Of a stretch of DNA of 64,000 bases, positions 8,954-17,618 are shown one piece after another. The stretch is taken from the NCBI GenBank assembly GCA_031291675.1, contig JARLIO010000085.1, positions 1 to 64,000 on the forward strand, read 5' to 3'. Under the pieces are notes generated by a model. It did not search any database. It was not told the origin of the DNA and saw only the letters and a program-made list of their open reading frames with translations. Each line of letters starts with the position of its first letter. Within the stretch, counting starts at the first letter, position 1. Position numbers and translations under genes: made by a program. This stretch comes from Azospirillaceae bacterium (GTDB taxonomy: Bacteria; Pseudomonadota; Alphaproteobacteria; Azospirillales; Azospirillaceae).

Positions 8954-10198
8954 GTGAGCGATTTTCCGCAGCTTCAGGGCAAGCGGATCCTGCTGGTGAT
9001 TGCCGGCGGGATCGCGGCCTACAAAAGTCTCGATCTGATCCGCCGTCTGCGCGAGCGCGGCGTCGCCGTGCGGTGCATTCTGACCGAAGGCGGGGCGAAA
9101 TTCATCACCCCGCTCTCGGTCGCGGCCTTGTCCGAAGACAAGGTCTACAGCAATCAATGGTCGCTGACCGACGAATCGGAGATGGGCCATATCCGCCTGT
9201 CGCGCGAGGCCGATCTGGTCGTGGTCGCCCCGGCGACGGCAAACCTGCTGGCCAAGATGAGCGCCGGCATCGCCGACAATCTGGCGTCGACGGCGCTGCT
9301 GGCCACCGACAAGCCGGTTCTGGTGGCGCCGGCCATGAACAGCATGATGTGGGCCCATCCGGCGACCCAGGCCAATCTGGCAACCCTGGAACGCCGCGGC
9401 GTCCGCCGGGTCGGCCCGGGATCCGGCGAACTGGCCTGCGGCGAAACCGGGGCCGGGCGTATGGCCGAGCCGATGCAGATCGTCGCGGCCATCGCCGATT
9501 ATTTCACGGACAGCGCAGGGCCGCGTCCGCTGGCGGGGCGGACGGCCCTGGTCACCAGCGGTCCGACGCTCGAAGCCATCGATCCGGTGCGCTACATCGT
9601 CAACCGGTCATCCGGCCGTCAAGGCCACGCCATTGCCGCGGCGCTCGCGGCTGGTGGCGCCCAGGTCACGCTGGTTTCCGGACCCACGGCGCAACCGGAC
9701 CCGGCCGGCGTCCGGATCGTTCGGGTCGAAAGCGCGCGCGACATGCTGGCGGCCTGTCTGGCTCCCCTTCCCGTCGATATTGCGGTGTGTGCCGCCGCGG
9801 TCTCCGATTGGCGGGTGGAAAACGCCCGCGACCAGAAGCTGAAAAAGACCGGGGGCCAACCGCCGACCCTGATCCTGACCGAAAACCCGGACATCCTGGC
9901 AACGCTGTCGCAGCCGGGCGCGCAACGGCCGCATCTGGTGATCGGATTTGCCGCCGAGACCGAGAACCTGATCACGAATGCCCAGGCCAAACTGCGGCGC
10001 AAGGGGTGCGACTGGCTGGTCGCGAACGACGTCGCTCCGGGAACCGGGACCTTCGGTGGCGACGACAATACCGTGCATCTTCTGCGGGGTGATTCGGTCG
10101 AAAGCTGGCCAACCTTGACCAAAGAAGCCGTCGCCACCCGGCTGGTCGCGGCGATTGCCGCGGCGCTCCCGGCGTCACCGACCTCCCAGTCCTGTTGA
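8954..10198 (+). CDS. coaBC: Bifunctional phosphopantothenoylcysteine decarboxylase/phosphopantothenate-cysteine ligase
   Basis: CoaBC performs two steps of coenzyme A synthesis: CTP-dependent joining of 4'-phosphopantothenate with cysteine and FMN-dependent decarboxylation to 4'-phosphopantetheine. The 414 residues show the FMN-binding start (ILLVIAGGIAAYKSLDLIR), the PAMN motif (APAMNSMMW), the catalytic-Cys loop LACGETGAGRM, and the CoaB half beginning at about residue 195 (TSGPTLEAIDPVRYI, NRSSGRQG). The GTG at 8954 gives the expected N-terminus. dut follows 158 bases later, the usual alphaproteobacterial order. Length and motifs are complete. Confidence 0.96.
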   Translation: MSDFPQLQGKRILLVIAGGIAAYKSLDLIRRLRERGVAVRCILTEGGAKFITPLSVAALSEDKVYSNQWSLTDESEMGHIRLSREADLVVVAPATANLLAKMSAGIADNLASTALLATDKPVLVAPAMNSMMWAHPATQANLATLERRGVRRVGPGSGELACGETGAGRMAEPMQIVAAIADYFTDSAGPRPLAGRTALVTSGPTLEAIDPVRYIVNRSSGRQGHAIAAALAAGGAQVTLVSGPTAQPDPAGVRIVRVESARDMLAACLAPLPVDIAVCAAAVSDWRVENARDQKLKKTGGQPPTLILTENPDILATLSQPGAQRPHLVIGFAAETENLITNAQAKLRRKGCDWLVANDVAPGTGTFGGDDNTVHLLRGDSVESWPTLTKEAVATRLVAAIAAALPASPTSQSC

Positions 10199-10319
10199 TT
10201 TCCAGCTGGTCTTCACCGCGGGTCGGGGCCGCAATCGGGTTTGCCCCGCCATGGCGGGCAATCCGAATCGAGTCGATTCGCAGGCCCGTGGCGATCTCCC
10301 CTTTTCCACAACACCCGAA

Positions 10320-10340
10320 GTGAAATACAATTCAGTTCAC
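10320..10340. promoter_or_regulatory. Inverted repeat upstream of dut-rrf2
   Basis: GTGAA (10320-10324) and TTCAC (10336-10340) flank an 11-base AT-rich centre, 17 bases before dut. It could be an operator for the operon, perhaps for the Rrf2 regulator two genes into it. The half-sites are short, so this is tentative. Confidence 0.3.
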
Positions 10341-10356
10341 ACTGGTGGAGTGGAGT

Positions 10357-10857
10357 ATGATGCCGTTGTCGTTGACGCCTGAGATCGAGGTGAGGATCCT
10401 CAATCCCCGAATTCAAGCGTCGGGTTTACCGCGCTATCAGAGCGATCTTGCCGCGGGGATTGATCTTTATGCCTGCCTTGAGGAACCCCTGACGGTTCAC
10501 CCTCAGGCGCCCGCAGTGTTGGTCCCCACCGGGATCGCGATTCTGATGAACGACCCGCATCGGGCCGGACTGATCCTGGCGCGATCCGGCCTGGGCCATC
10601 GCAAAGGTCTGGTGCTGGGCCAGGGCGTCGGAACCCTTGATGCGGACTATGGCGCCGAGATCTTCGTCAGTGCCTGGCTGCGCACCCCGCCGGGGTCAGA
10701 GACGCTCACCATCAATCCCGGCGATCGCATCGCCCAGTTGGTGTTCGTGCCCATCCTTCGCCCCACCTTCCGCATTGTCGAGCAGTTTTCCACGACGACG
10801 CGGCGCGGTGACGGCGGATTTGGCTCGACCGGGATCGAAGCGACGGGAATCGAATGA
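10357..10857 (+). CDS. dut: dUTP diphosphatase (dUTPase)
   Basis: Hydrolyses dUTP to dUMP, keeping uracil out of DNA and feeding thymidylate synthesis. The 166-residue protein has all trimeric dUTPase motifs: AGIDLYAC, RSGLGHRKGLVLGQ, GTLDADYGAE with the catalytic Asp, GDRIAQLVF, and the flexible C-terminal RGDGGFGSTG. The start is one of two adjacent ATGs (10357, 10360), after GGAGTGGAG. The stop overlaps the next gene by four bases, so dut and the Rrf2 regulator are translationally coupled. A GTGAA/TTCAC inverted repeat (10320-10340) precedes the gene. Confidence 0.96.
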   Translation: MMPLSLTPEIEVRILNPRIQASGLPRYQSDLAAGIDLYACLEEPLTVHPQAPAVLVPTGIAILMNDPHRAGLILARSGLGHRKGLVLGQGVGTLDADYGAEIFVSAWLRTPPGSETLTINPGDRIAQLVFVPILRPTFRIVEQFSTTTRRGDGGFGSTGIEATGIE

Positions 10858-11312
10858 TGCTGCGGATCTCCAAGAAACTGATGTTTGCGATCGAGGCGGT
10901 TCTCGACATCGCCTACAATGCCGGGTCCGAACCGGTGCAAAGTGGTGAGATCACCCGGCGACAGGGGATCCCCAAGCGCTATCTTGAGCAGGTGCTGCAA
11001 CAGTTGGTGCGTGCCGGTGTCTTGAGCGGCGTTCGCGGACCGCGGGGCGGCTACCGGCTGGCCCGGGAACGTCGGCGGATTTCGGTGGGCGAAATCATGC
11101 GTATCGTTCGGGCGATGGAGACCGCGGCCGATCCGGTCGAGGATCCCGCCGGCTCGGAACTGGGGCACCGCGTGGTCCGACCGTTGTGGATCGAGCTGCA
11201 GGACGATTGCATGGTCAAGCTCGACAACACCTCGATCGAGGATTTGTGTCTGCGCGCCCACGAAGCCGGACTGGAAAGTGAGTCGCGCAGCAAGATTGAC
11301 TTCAGTATCTGA
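10854..11312 (+). CDS. Rrf2-family transcriptional regulator (no Fe-S cysteine triad)
   Basis: A 152-residue Rrf2-type winged-helix repressor: N-terminal helices (MMLRISKKLMFAIEAVLDIA), the recognition helix and wing (IPKRYLEQVLQQLVRAGVLSGVRGPRGGYRL). IscR and NsrR have three closely spaced cysteines after the wing; here only Cys119 and Cys132 exist, so an Fe-S cluster of that type is unlikely. It overlaps dut by four bases (ATGA) and is followed by cysK, which suggests a role like CymR-type regulators of cysteine metabolism. That role is inferred from context only. Confidence 0.9.
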   Translation: MMLRISKKLMFAIEAVLDIAYNAGSEPVQSGEITRRQGIPKRYLEQVLQQLVRAGVLSGVRGPRGGYRLARERRRISVGEIMRIVRAMETAADPVEDPAGSELGHRVVRPLWIELQDDCMVKLDNTSIEDLCLRAHEAGLESESRSKIDFSI

Positions 11313-11577
11313 CACCGCCGAATCGGGTGCCGCCGGCGCTGCGCCTTTGGCACCGGTGCGGTGCAATTCCGCGCCGCGGCATTGTACCTTTTATTTCGTC
11401 CGCGGACGGACCCCATTGACGGTCGGGCGATCCGATTGCCGGGCGAAAATCCTGATGCTCCACCGTTGATTTGAGGTCCGGGTACGATCAAAGCCCGCTC
11501 TTGGCGGGCGACTTCGTTTGATTTATGGTGCCCATCACAGGTGTTTATCTTTATTTCACATATTCGTTGAGGGAAAC

Positions 11578-12543
11578 ATGCCCACACCGACCCGGCCCGA
11601 GTTCCGCGGCAAGATCTATGACAGCATTCTCGACACGATCGGCGCGACCCCGCTGGTGCGGGTCAAGCGCCTTTGCGCGGAGCTCGGTGTCAAGGCGGAC
11701 ATTCTGGGCAAATGCGAGTTCTTCAATCCGCTGTCGAGCGTCAAGGACCGGATCGGACGGGCGATGATCGAGGCTGCGGAGGCGGAAGGCCTGCTCACCC
11801 CCGAGTCCGTTCTGGTCGAACCGACCTCGGGCAATACCGGGATCGCCCTGGCGTTTGTCGCCGCGGCCAAGGGCTATCGCCTGATCCTGACCATGCCCGA
11901 GAGCATGAGTATCGAACGGCGCCGGATGCTGAAACTGCTGGGGGCGGAATTGCAGTTGACCCCGGCATCCGAGGGCATGAAAGGCGCGATCCGCCGCGCC
12001 GAGGAGCTGGTCAAGACGCTGCCGCATGCCCTGATGCTGCAGCAGTTCAAAAACCCCGCCAATCCCGAGATCCATCGCCGGACCACGGCCGAGGAAATCT
12101 GGAACGACACCAATGGCGGTGTCGATATCCTGATCAGCGGCGTCGGAACCGGCGGTACCCTGACGGGCATCGGCGACGTTCTGCGGGCGCGCAAGCCCAG
12201 CGTGAAGCTGATTGCGGTCGAGCCCGAGGACAGCCCGGTGCTGTCCGGCGGTCTCCCGGGTCCGCACAAGATCCAGGGCATCGGCCCCGGCTTCGTCCCC
12301 GATACCCTGAATACCAAACTGATCGACGAAGTCATCCGTATCGCCAACCAGCGCGCCTTTGATACGGCGCGGCGCGCGGCGCGCGTCGAAGGCCTCGCGG
12401 TCGGCATTTCCTCGGGCGCGGCGCTGGCCGCCGCGTTCGAAATTGGCGCCCGACCTGGCAATGAAGACAAGCAGATCGTCGTGATCCTGCCGTCCTTTGC
12501 CGAACGCTATCTGTCCACGGCGCTGTTCGAAGGACTGGATTGA
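11578..12543 (+). CDS. cysK: Cysteine synthase (O-acetylserine sulfhydrylase)
   Basis: PLP enzyme making L-cysteine from O-acetylserine and sulfide. The 321-residue product has the PLP lysine in [11 protein letters not shown], the substrate loop TSGNTGIA, and the phosphate-binding glycine loop [11 protein letters not shown], with the C-terminal GISSGAAL. The ATG at 11578 follows GAGGGAAAC and gives the usual N-terminus. It lies 265 bases after the Rrf2 gene, a gap with no other gene, and before moeB, making a sulfur-assimilation and sulfur-transfer neighbourhood. CysK versus CysM cannot be fully separated, but length and motifs favour CysK. Confidence 0.95.
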   Translation: MPTPTRPEFRGKIYDSILDTIGATPLVRVKRLCAELGVKADILGKCEFFNPLSSVKDRIGRAMIEAAEAEGLLTPESVLVEPTSGNTGIALAFVAAAKGYRLILTMPESMSIERRRMLKLLGAELQLTPASEGMKGAIRRAEELVKTLPHALMLQQFKNPANPEIHRRTTAEEIWNDTNGGVDILISGVGTGGTLTGIGDVLRARKPSVKLIAVEPEDSPVLSGGLPGPHKIQGIGPGFVPDTLNTKLIDEVIRIANQRAFDTARRAARVEGLAVGISSGAALAAAFEIGARPGNEDKQIVVILPSFAERYLSTALFEGLD

Positions 12544-12564
12544 TCGCCAAGGCGCGACGACGGG

Positions 12565-12581
12565 CGTCACGGACCGTGACG
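12565..12581. promoter_or_regulatory. 17-bp perfect palindrome between cysK and moeB
   Basis: CGTCACGG-A-CCGTGACG is a perfect inverted repeat 21 bases after cysK and 39 before moeB. Its centre is too tight for a typical terminator (at best 7 bp with a 3-base loop) and no T-run follows, so a protein-binding site is as likely. Confidence 0.45.
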
Positions 12582-12620
12582 GGTCTGGATTCCACGGATG
12601 GGGCGTGACAAATTCACGGC

Positions 12621-13457
12621 ATGGAATTCTCTGAAAGCCAAATGTCGCGGTATGCCCGGCATATCATCCTGCCCGAGATCGGCGGCCAGGGGCAGGCGCG
12701 CCTGCTCGACGCCAAGGTGCTGGTCGTGGGCGCCGGCGGCTTGGGATCGCCCTTGCTGCTCTATCTCGCCGCCGCCGGGATCGGAACGCTCGGGATTATC
12801 GACGATGACACCGTCGATCTGACCAATCTGCAGCGGCAGATCATTCATGACACGGCGTCGCTCGGACAGCCCAAGGTCGAAAGCGCCGCCCGGCGGATCG
12901 CCGCGATCAATCCCGATGTCCGTTTCGTCACCATCCCGGAGCGGCTGACCGCGGCCAATGTGGTGCGGTTGATCCAGGACTATGACCTCGTCGCCGACGG
13001 CAGCGACAATTTCGCGACGCGCTACCTGCTCGCCGATGCCTGCTTCCTGCAACGCAAGACGCTGGTTTCGGCGGCCTTGTTGCGCTTTGATGGCCAGATT
13101 TCAACCTACAAACCCTGGTTGCCCGTGAAACAGGCCTGTTACCGCTGCCTGTTTCCCGAACCACCGCCGCCGGGCCTGATTCCGGGTTGTGCCGAAGCCG
13201 GGATTCTCGGCGCCCTTGCCGGTGTCATGGGCTCGATGCAGGCGGTCGAAATCGTCAAGGAAGTGCTGGGTATCGGTGAAAGCCTGTCGGGCCAGTTGCT
13301 GATGTATGACGGCTTGAACGCTGTCGTGCGCAAGGTCGCGGTGCCACGCGACCCAAATTGTGCCCTGTGCGGGGATCACCCGACGATCCATGACCTTTCG
13401 GCCCACCTCGTCCCGGGTTCGGGCGCCGCAGCGGCGGATCTTTGTGTCCGGGGCTGA
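12621..13457 (+). CDS. moeB: Molybdopterin-synthase adenylyltransferase MoeB / ThiF-HesA family E1-like enzyme
   Basis: E1-like enzyme that adenylates the C-terminal glycine of a small sulfur carrier (MoaD or ThiS) so sulfur can be loaded. The 278 residues show the ATP-binding GAGGLGSPLLLYLAAAGIG, the Arg finger region DLTNLQRQIIHD, DGSDNFATRYL, and two zinc CxxC pairs (CYRC and CALC) with the PGCAEAGILG segment. There is no C-terminal rhodanese domain. The ATG at 12621 is the only good start. A DsrE-like gene overlaps its end. MoeB versus ThiF is not separable by sequence alone. Confidence 0.92.
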   Translation: MEFSESQMSRYARHIILPEIGGQGQARLLDAKVLVVGAGGLGSPLLLYLAAAGIGTLGIIDDDTVDLTNLQRQIIHDTASLGQPKVESAARRIAAINPDVRFVTIPERLTAANVVRLIQDYDLVADGSDNFATRYLLADACFLQRKTLVSAALLRFDGQISTYKPWLPVKQACYRCLFPEPPPPGLIPGCAEAGILGALAGVMGSMQAVEIVKEVLGIGESLSGQLLMYDGLNAVVRKVAVPRDPNCALCGDHPTIHDLSAHLVPGSGAAAADLCVRG

Positions 13458-13929
13458 GCCGGGATCACCGCCGCCCCGCGGAACGTCGGACCCGGCAACG
13501 GGGAAGTCGGCGCCCGGTCTGGCCATCGTGCTGTTTGCCGGCGGCTTTGATCGGGTTCATTACGGCCTGGCCCTGGCCGCCAGCGCCGCGGCGCTGAGCC
13601 GGCCGGTCCATCTTCTGTTCAGCGGCCGCGCCGTGCTCGCCTTGACCGCCGCTTCGCCGGCGAGGCCGGGTTGGCATCAACTGGACGCCGCCGACGATGG
13701 CGTCCCCGCGGCGCAACGGGACCAGGTGCTGGTGGCGCGCGGCGTTGCCGGCTTCGAGGAATTGCTGGAGGCCTGTGCCGCCCTTGAGGTGCAGGTGCTG
13801 GTGTGCGAGATGGCGCTGCGCGCTCTGGGTCTGGCCAACGACGCCCTGAGGCCCGATTTTCCGCATCAGATCGGCGGCATTATTTCGTTTCTGAGCCGCA
13901 CGCAATCGGCCCAGACGCTGTTCATTTGA
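13444..13929 (+). CDS. DsrE/DsrF-like family protein
   Basis: About 161 residues resembling DsrE/TusD-like proteins, small Rossmann-like folds linked to sulfur transfer: LAIVLFAGGFDRVHYGLALA at the start of the domain, HLLFSGRAVLAL, and VLVCEMALRALGL with a Cys at the position where family members carry one. I place the start at the GTG at 13444, overlapping moeB by 14 bases; earlier starts would read through moeB in another frame. The pairing with moeB and cysK suggests work in sulfur relay, an inference. The protein acts alone, with no DsrF/H partners nearby. Confidence 0.75.
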   Translation: MSGAEPGSPPPRGTSDPATGKSAPGLAIVLFAGGFDRVHYGLALAASAAALSRPVHLLFSGRAVLALTAASPARPGWHQLDAADDGVPAAQRDQVLVARGVAGFEELLEACAALEVQVLVCEMALRALGLANDALRPDFPHQIGGIISFLSRTQSAQTLFI

Positions 13930-13940
13930 GCCGCGCGGCA

Positions 13941-13961
13941 GGGACTCGGGACTCGGGACTA
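13941..13961. repeat. Three tandem GGGACTC heptamers
   Basis: GGGACTC, GGGACTC and GGGACTA lie head to tail in the 37-base gap where the DsrE-like gene and phoB converge. The array is short and probably slippage-derived. Confidence 0.7.
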
Positions 13962-13966
13962 GGCCC

Positions 13967-14671
13967 TCAAAGGGATTTGGCGTCGAGCGCGTAACCCGCG
14001 GACCGGACGGTGCGGATCAGGTCCATGTCTTCCTCGTCATTAAGCGCCTTGCGCAGCCGCCGGATATGCACATCGACGGTTCGCGGCTCGACATAAACGT
14101 CGTGACCCCAGACGATATCCAGCAACTGTTCGCGTGAGAACACCCGCCCCGGATGCTGCATGAAGTGGCGGAGAAGCCGAAATTCGGTCGGACCAAGATG
14201 AACGTCGCGCCCGTTGCGCCGCACGCGATGGGCCGCGAGATCCATAGCGACGTCGCCGAAAGTCAGCAACTCCTCGGCAATATTCGGCGTTGCCCGGCGC
14301 AGCACCGCCCGCATCCGCGCGACCAACTCGGTCGTCGAAAACGGCTTGGCGATATAATCGTCGGCACCGGAATTGAGGCCGCGCACCTTGTCCGCCTCTT
14401 CCCCGCGGGCGGTCAGCATGATGATGGGGATGTCCCGCGTCTTGGAGCTGCGGCGCAATTGACGACACACCTCCAGGCCCGACATCAATGGCAACATCCA
14501 GTCCAGCAAGACCATATGCGGCGTCTGTTCGGCCGCGAGCAACAGCGCCTCTTCTCCATCACCAGCAGCCAGGGTCCTGAAACCTTCCTTTTCCAAATTG
14601 TACTTCAGGAGCGTCACGAGGTCGACCTCATCCTCCACGACCAGGACGAGCGGTTTCAAGGGCGCGGTCAT
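13967..14671 (-). CDS. phoB: Phosphate regulon response regulator PhoB
   Basis: OmpR/PhoB-type activator of the phosphate-starvation genes, phosphorylated by PhoR. The 234 residues include a receiver domain with acidic pocket (VVEDEVD), phospho-acceptor Asp57 (VLLDWMLPLMSG), and Lys in AKPFSTTEL, then a winged-helix DNA-binding domain (LGPTEFRLLRHFMQHPGRVF, RTVDVHIRRLRKAL). It is the last gene of the phoR-pstCAB-phoU-phoB group, 16 bases after phoU. The Pho box at 19207-19235 is its likely target. Confidence 0.97.
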   Translation of the reverse strand: MTAPLKPLVLVVEDEVDLVTLLKYNLEKEGFRTLAAGDGEEALLLAAEQTPHMVLLDWMLPLMSGLEVCRQLRRSSKTRDIPIIMLTARGEEADKVRGLNSGADDYIAKPFSTTELVARMRAVLRRATPNIAEELLTFGDVAMDLAAHRVRRNGRDVHLGPTEFRLLRHFMQHPGRVFSREQLLDIVWGHDVYVEPRTVDVHIRRLRKALNDEEDMDLIRTVRSAGYALDAKSL

Positions 14672-14687
14672 GGATCCAGATCCTCAA

Positions 14688-15428
14688 TTACTTATTGTCG
14701 CCAGAAGCGGGTTGCTCCGACGGAGGAGTCACGACAGCGAAATTGGAGTCATCATTCTTTGGTCGCGCGTCCGTAATCGGTGTCCCGACCACGACATAAT
14801 GGATGGTTTCCGCAATATTTGTCGCGTGATCACCAATTCGTTCCAAATTCTTCGCGATAAACAAGAGATGCGTACAGGGCGTGATGTTCCGCGGGTCTTC
14901 CATCATATGGGTCAAGAGCTCCCGGAACAGGCTCGTATATAAATCGTCGAGCTCATTATCCCGGGCCCGGGCCGCAATCGCCTTGGTGACGTCCCAGGCG
15001 GTATAGGAATCGAGAACCTCTTTGACAATCTGCTGAACCAGCCGCCCCATCCGCGGGACCGACTGGGCCGGACGAACCGGCGGCAGCTGGCTCAGCGGGA
15101 TCGACCGCTTGGCGATATTGGCGGCATAGTCGCCAATGCGCTCGATATCCGTAGCGATCTTGAGCGCGGCGATGATTTCCCGCAGATCGAGCCCCATCGG
15201 CTGGCGCAGGGCCAACAGACGAATGGCCTCGGCGTCGATCTCACGTTCATAGCCGTCAACGCGCTGATCGGCGCCGATCACCTGGTTGGCCTGTTCGACA
15301 TCGCGGCGGAAGACCGCGGACACCGCGGCTTCCACCTGGGCCTCCGCGAGCCCGCCCATCTGGCTCACCAACGTCCGCAGCCGCTCGAGCTCCAACGAGT
15401 ACGACCGAACAATATGCTCGTTGCTCAT
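14688..15428 (-). CDS. phoU: Phosphate signalling protein PhoU
   Basis: PhoU links the PstSCAB transporter to PhoR and keeps the Pho response off when phosphate is plentiful. The 246-residue all-helical protein has the two PhoU repeats, each with the metal-cluster signature: ATDIERIGDYAANIAKR in the first and AKNLERIGDHATNIAE in the second. The last 30 residues form a disordered-looking Pro/Asp/Ser tail. It follows pstB by about 50 bases and precedes phoB by 16, consistent with one operon. Confidence 0.97.
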   Translation of the reverse strand: MSNEHIVRSYSLELERLRTLVSQMGGLAEAQVEAAVSAVFRRDVEQANQVIGADQRVDGYEREIDAEAIRLLALRQPMGLDLREIIAALKIATDIERIGDYAANIAKRSIPLSQLPPVRPAQSVPRMGRLVQQIVKEVLDSYTAWDVTKAIAARARDNELDDLYTSLFRELLTHMMEDPRNITPCTHLLFIAKNLERIGDHATNIAETIHYVVVGTPITDARPKNDDSNFAVVTPPSEQPASGDNK

Positions 15429-15480
15429 AAATCCCTGCCTTTAAGATCCCGGTCAAACGATACGCCGTGCTACGCCGCGC

Positions 15481-16305
15481 TCAACCGTAGCGGCCGGTGA
15501 TGTAGCCCTGGGTCCGTTCATCCCGCGGGTTGGTGAAGATTTCCTCGGTATCGCCGATTTCAACCATTTCCCCAAGATGGAAAAAGGCGGTCCGCTGGGA
15601 AACGCGGGCGGCCTGCTGCATATTGTGGGTCACGATCACGATCGTGTAATTTTCCCGCAGCTCGTCGATAAGCTCCTCGATATGGGCCGTCGCGATCGGA
15701 TCCAAGGCCGAGCACGGCTCATCCATCAGGATGACCTCGGGGCTGACCGCGATGGCACGTGCGATGCAAAGCCGCTGCTGCTGTCCACCGGAAAGACCGG
15801 TTCCCGGCTCACGCAAGCGGTCTTTGACCTCGGACCACAGACCCGCACGTTCCAGGCTGATCTGGACGATTTCGTCGAGCTCGTCCCGGGTGGTTGCCAG
15901 GCCATGGATCCGCGGACCATAGACGATGTTGTCGAAGATCGATTTGGGGAACGGATTGGGTTTCTGAAAGACCATGCCGACCCGAGCGCGAAGCTGAACA
16001 ACGTCGATGCTCTTGTCGTAGATGTTCTCGCGATCCAGCGTAATCAGCCCCTCGACCCGGCAGATCCCGATGGTGTCATTCATCCGGTTCAGACAACGCA
16101 GGAACGTGGACTTGCCGCAACCCGACGGGCCGATCAGCGCCGTGACCTGCTTTTCCCCGATCATCAGGTTGATCGCTTTGAGGGCGTGCTTGGGCCCGTA
16201 ATAGACATTGACGTTTTCGGCCGCGATTTTGACAGGAACCGTGGCTGACCGCGCCGGCGCCCGGCCGGACGCCTCATTGATCTGGGATCGCAGTTGCACG
16301 CTCAT
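15481..16305 (-). CDS. pstB: Phosphate ABC transporter ATP-binding protein PstB
   Basis: The ATPase that powers high-affinity phosphate uptake through PstCA. 274 residues with Walker [13 protein letters not shown], the ABC signature [14 protein letters not shown], Walker [13 protein letters not shown] and the switch His in IVTHNMQQA. The PstB-type segments [10 protein letters not shown] and [14 protein letters not shown] are present. The ATG at 16305 is two bases after the pstA stop; the upstream extension of the frame overlaps pstA and is rejected. The short Ser/Arg/Ala N-terminal tail is common in alphaproteobacteria. Confidence 0.97.
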   Translation of the reverse strand: MSVQLRSQINEASGRAPARSATVPVKIAAENVNVYYGPKHALKAINLMIGEKQVTALIGPSGCGKSTFLRCLNRMNDTIGICRVEGLITLDRENIYDKSIDVVQLRARVGMVFQKPNPFPKSIFDNIVYGPRIHGLATTRDELDEIVQISLERAGLWSEVKDRLREPGTGLSGGQQQRLCIARAIAVSPEVILMDEPCSALDPIATAHIEELIDELRENYTIVIVTHNMQQAARVSQRTAFFHLGEMVEIGDTEEIFTNPRDERTQGYITGRYG

Positions 16306-16307
16306 TT

Positions 16308-17618
16308 CTACCAACGCCTCTCGAATTTCTTGCGGAAGTAAATCGCGATCGCATTCATGAAAACCAGGAACGCCAGCAGAATCATGATCGCGGCCGACGT
16401 CCGTTCGACGAAACCACGCTCCGGCTGGGCCGCCCATTTGTAAATCTGCACCGGCAACACGCTGGCGGGATCGGTGACCCCCCCCGGGACATCACCGACA
16501 AAGGCCACCATCCCGATCATCAGCAACGGCGCCGTCTCGCCCAACGCATGCGCCATGCCGATGATCGTTCCGGTCATAATCCCCGGTGCCGCCAAGGGCA
16601 GAACATGGTGGGTCACGACCTGGAGCGGCGATGCCCCGATGCCCAGGGCCGCTTCGCGGATCGAGGGCGGGACCGCCTTCAGGGCCGACCGTGCGGCGAT
16701 GATGATGATCGGCAACGTCATCAGCGCCAGCACGATACCCCCGACCAGGGGTGCCGACCGCGGCAAACCGAGAAAGTTCAGAAACACCGCCAAGCCGAGC
16801 AAGCCGAACACGATCGACGGCACCGCGGCCAGATTGTTGATGTTGACTTCGATCAGATCCGTCCAGCGGTTCTTGGGGGCGAACTCTTCGAGATAGACCG
16901 CGGCCGCCGTGCCAATCGGCACCGACATGCACAAGGTCACCATCATCGTCAGCAGCGAACCGACCACGGCGCCCAGAATGCCGGCCGACTCCGGCTGCTG
17001 GCTGTCGACATTGGCAAACAGGCGCCAATTGAAGGCCCGATGAACCACGCCGTCCTGCGACAAGGCCTCCAGCCACTTCCCCTGTTGTTCCGAGACACGG
17101 CCGCCGCCTTCGCCCGTGGTGTGCGGGATGTTGCCCTTGATATATTGGTCGATGTCCGACGCGATTGGCGCCGAGACCGTGACCTTCGTGCCGATCAGCG
17201 ACGGATTCGCCAGGACGATGTGCTGCAGATCCTCGGCCGAAACCGGGCTCAGCATCGCCGCCAATTGCCGCCGCTCGTCGCGGCCGGTCACCGTCGGGAA
17301 CCGTTCGTACAACCCGGCGCGCATCACCGCCTGGTAGTCGGCACTCCGCAGCGTCCAGCTGTCCCGCGTCCCGGCCGGGTCGATCAGCTGCGGATCGAGC
17401 ATCACCGTCATCGTGATCTCGGTGTCGTAAAAGGCCGTATAGCCTTTCAGGACGACACTTCCGACCAGAATGGCCAGCATCGACAAGGCCACCGCGATGG
17501 CCGCGATGCCGTAATACATGAAGCGTCGCTCGGCCTGATACCGTGCTTTCAATTGCTTCGTATAGTTTGCGCTGCGGTAGTCGGCGACAATGCGGCCGTT
17601 CGCGATCACGTTAGTCAT
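16308..17618 (-). CDS. pstA: Phosphate ABC transporter permease PstA (with extra periplasmic domain)
   Basis: Membrane permease subunit for phosphate uptake. The 436-residue protein is longer than E. coli PstA because, after the first membrane segment (about residues 33-55), it has a large extracytoplasmic insert of roughly 190 residues, a DUF3333-like arrangement seen in alphaproteobacteria. The permease core follows, with the EAA loop [21 protein letters not shown]. Its start overlaps pstC by eight bases and pstB begins two bases after its stop, indicating tight coupling. No substrate-binding pstS gene is in this cluster. Confidence 0.94.
   Translation of the reverse strand: MTNVIANGRIVADYRSANYTKQLKARYQAERRFMYYGIAAIAVALSMLAILVGSVVLKGYTAFYDTEITMTVMLDPQLIDPAGTRDSWTLRSADYQAVMRAGLYERFPTVTGRDERRQLAAMLSPVSAEDLQHIVLANPSLIGTKVTVSAPIASDIDQYIKGNIPHTTGEGGGRVSEQQGKWLEALSQDGVVHRAFNWRLFANVDSQQPESAGILGAVVGSLLTMMVTLCMSVPIGTAAAVYLEEFAPKNRWTDLIEVNINNLAAVPSIVFGLLGLAVFLNFLGLPRSAPLVGGIVLALMTLPIIIIAARSALKAVPPSIREAALGIGASPLQVVTHHVLPLAAPGIMTGTIIGMAHALGETAPLLMIGMVAFVGDVPGGVTDPASVLPVQIYKWAAQPERGFVERTSAAIMILLAFLVFMNAIAIYFRKKFERRW

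Noticed and set aside
7370-9358. A 662-codon open frame on the minus strand across ubiB and coaBC
   Set aside because: It mirrors well-supported plus-strand genes with all family motifs; long antisense frames are common in GC-rich coding DNA.
10301-10310. DnaA box (TTTTCCACA) upstream of dut
   Set aside because: A single imperfect match; expected by chance in this length.
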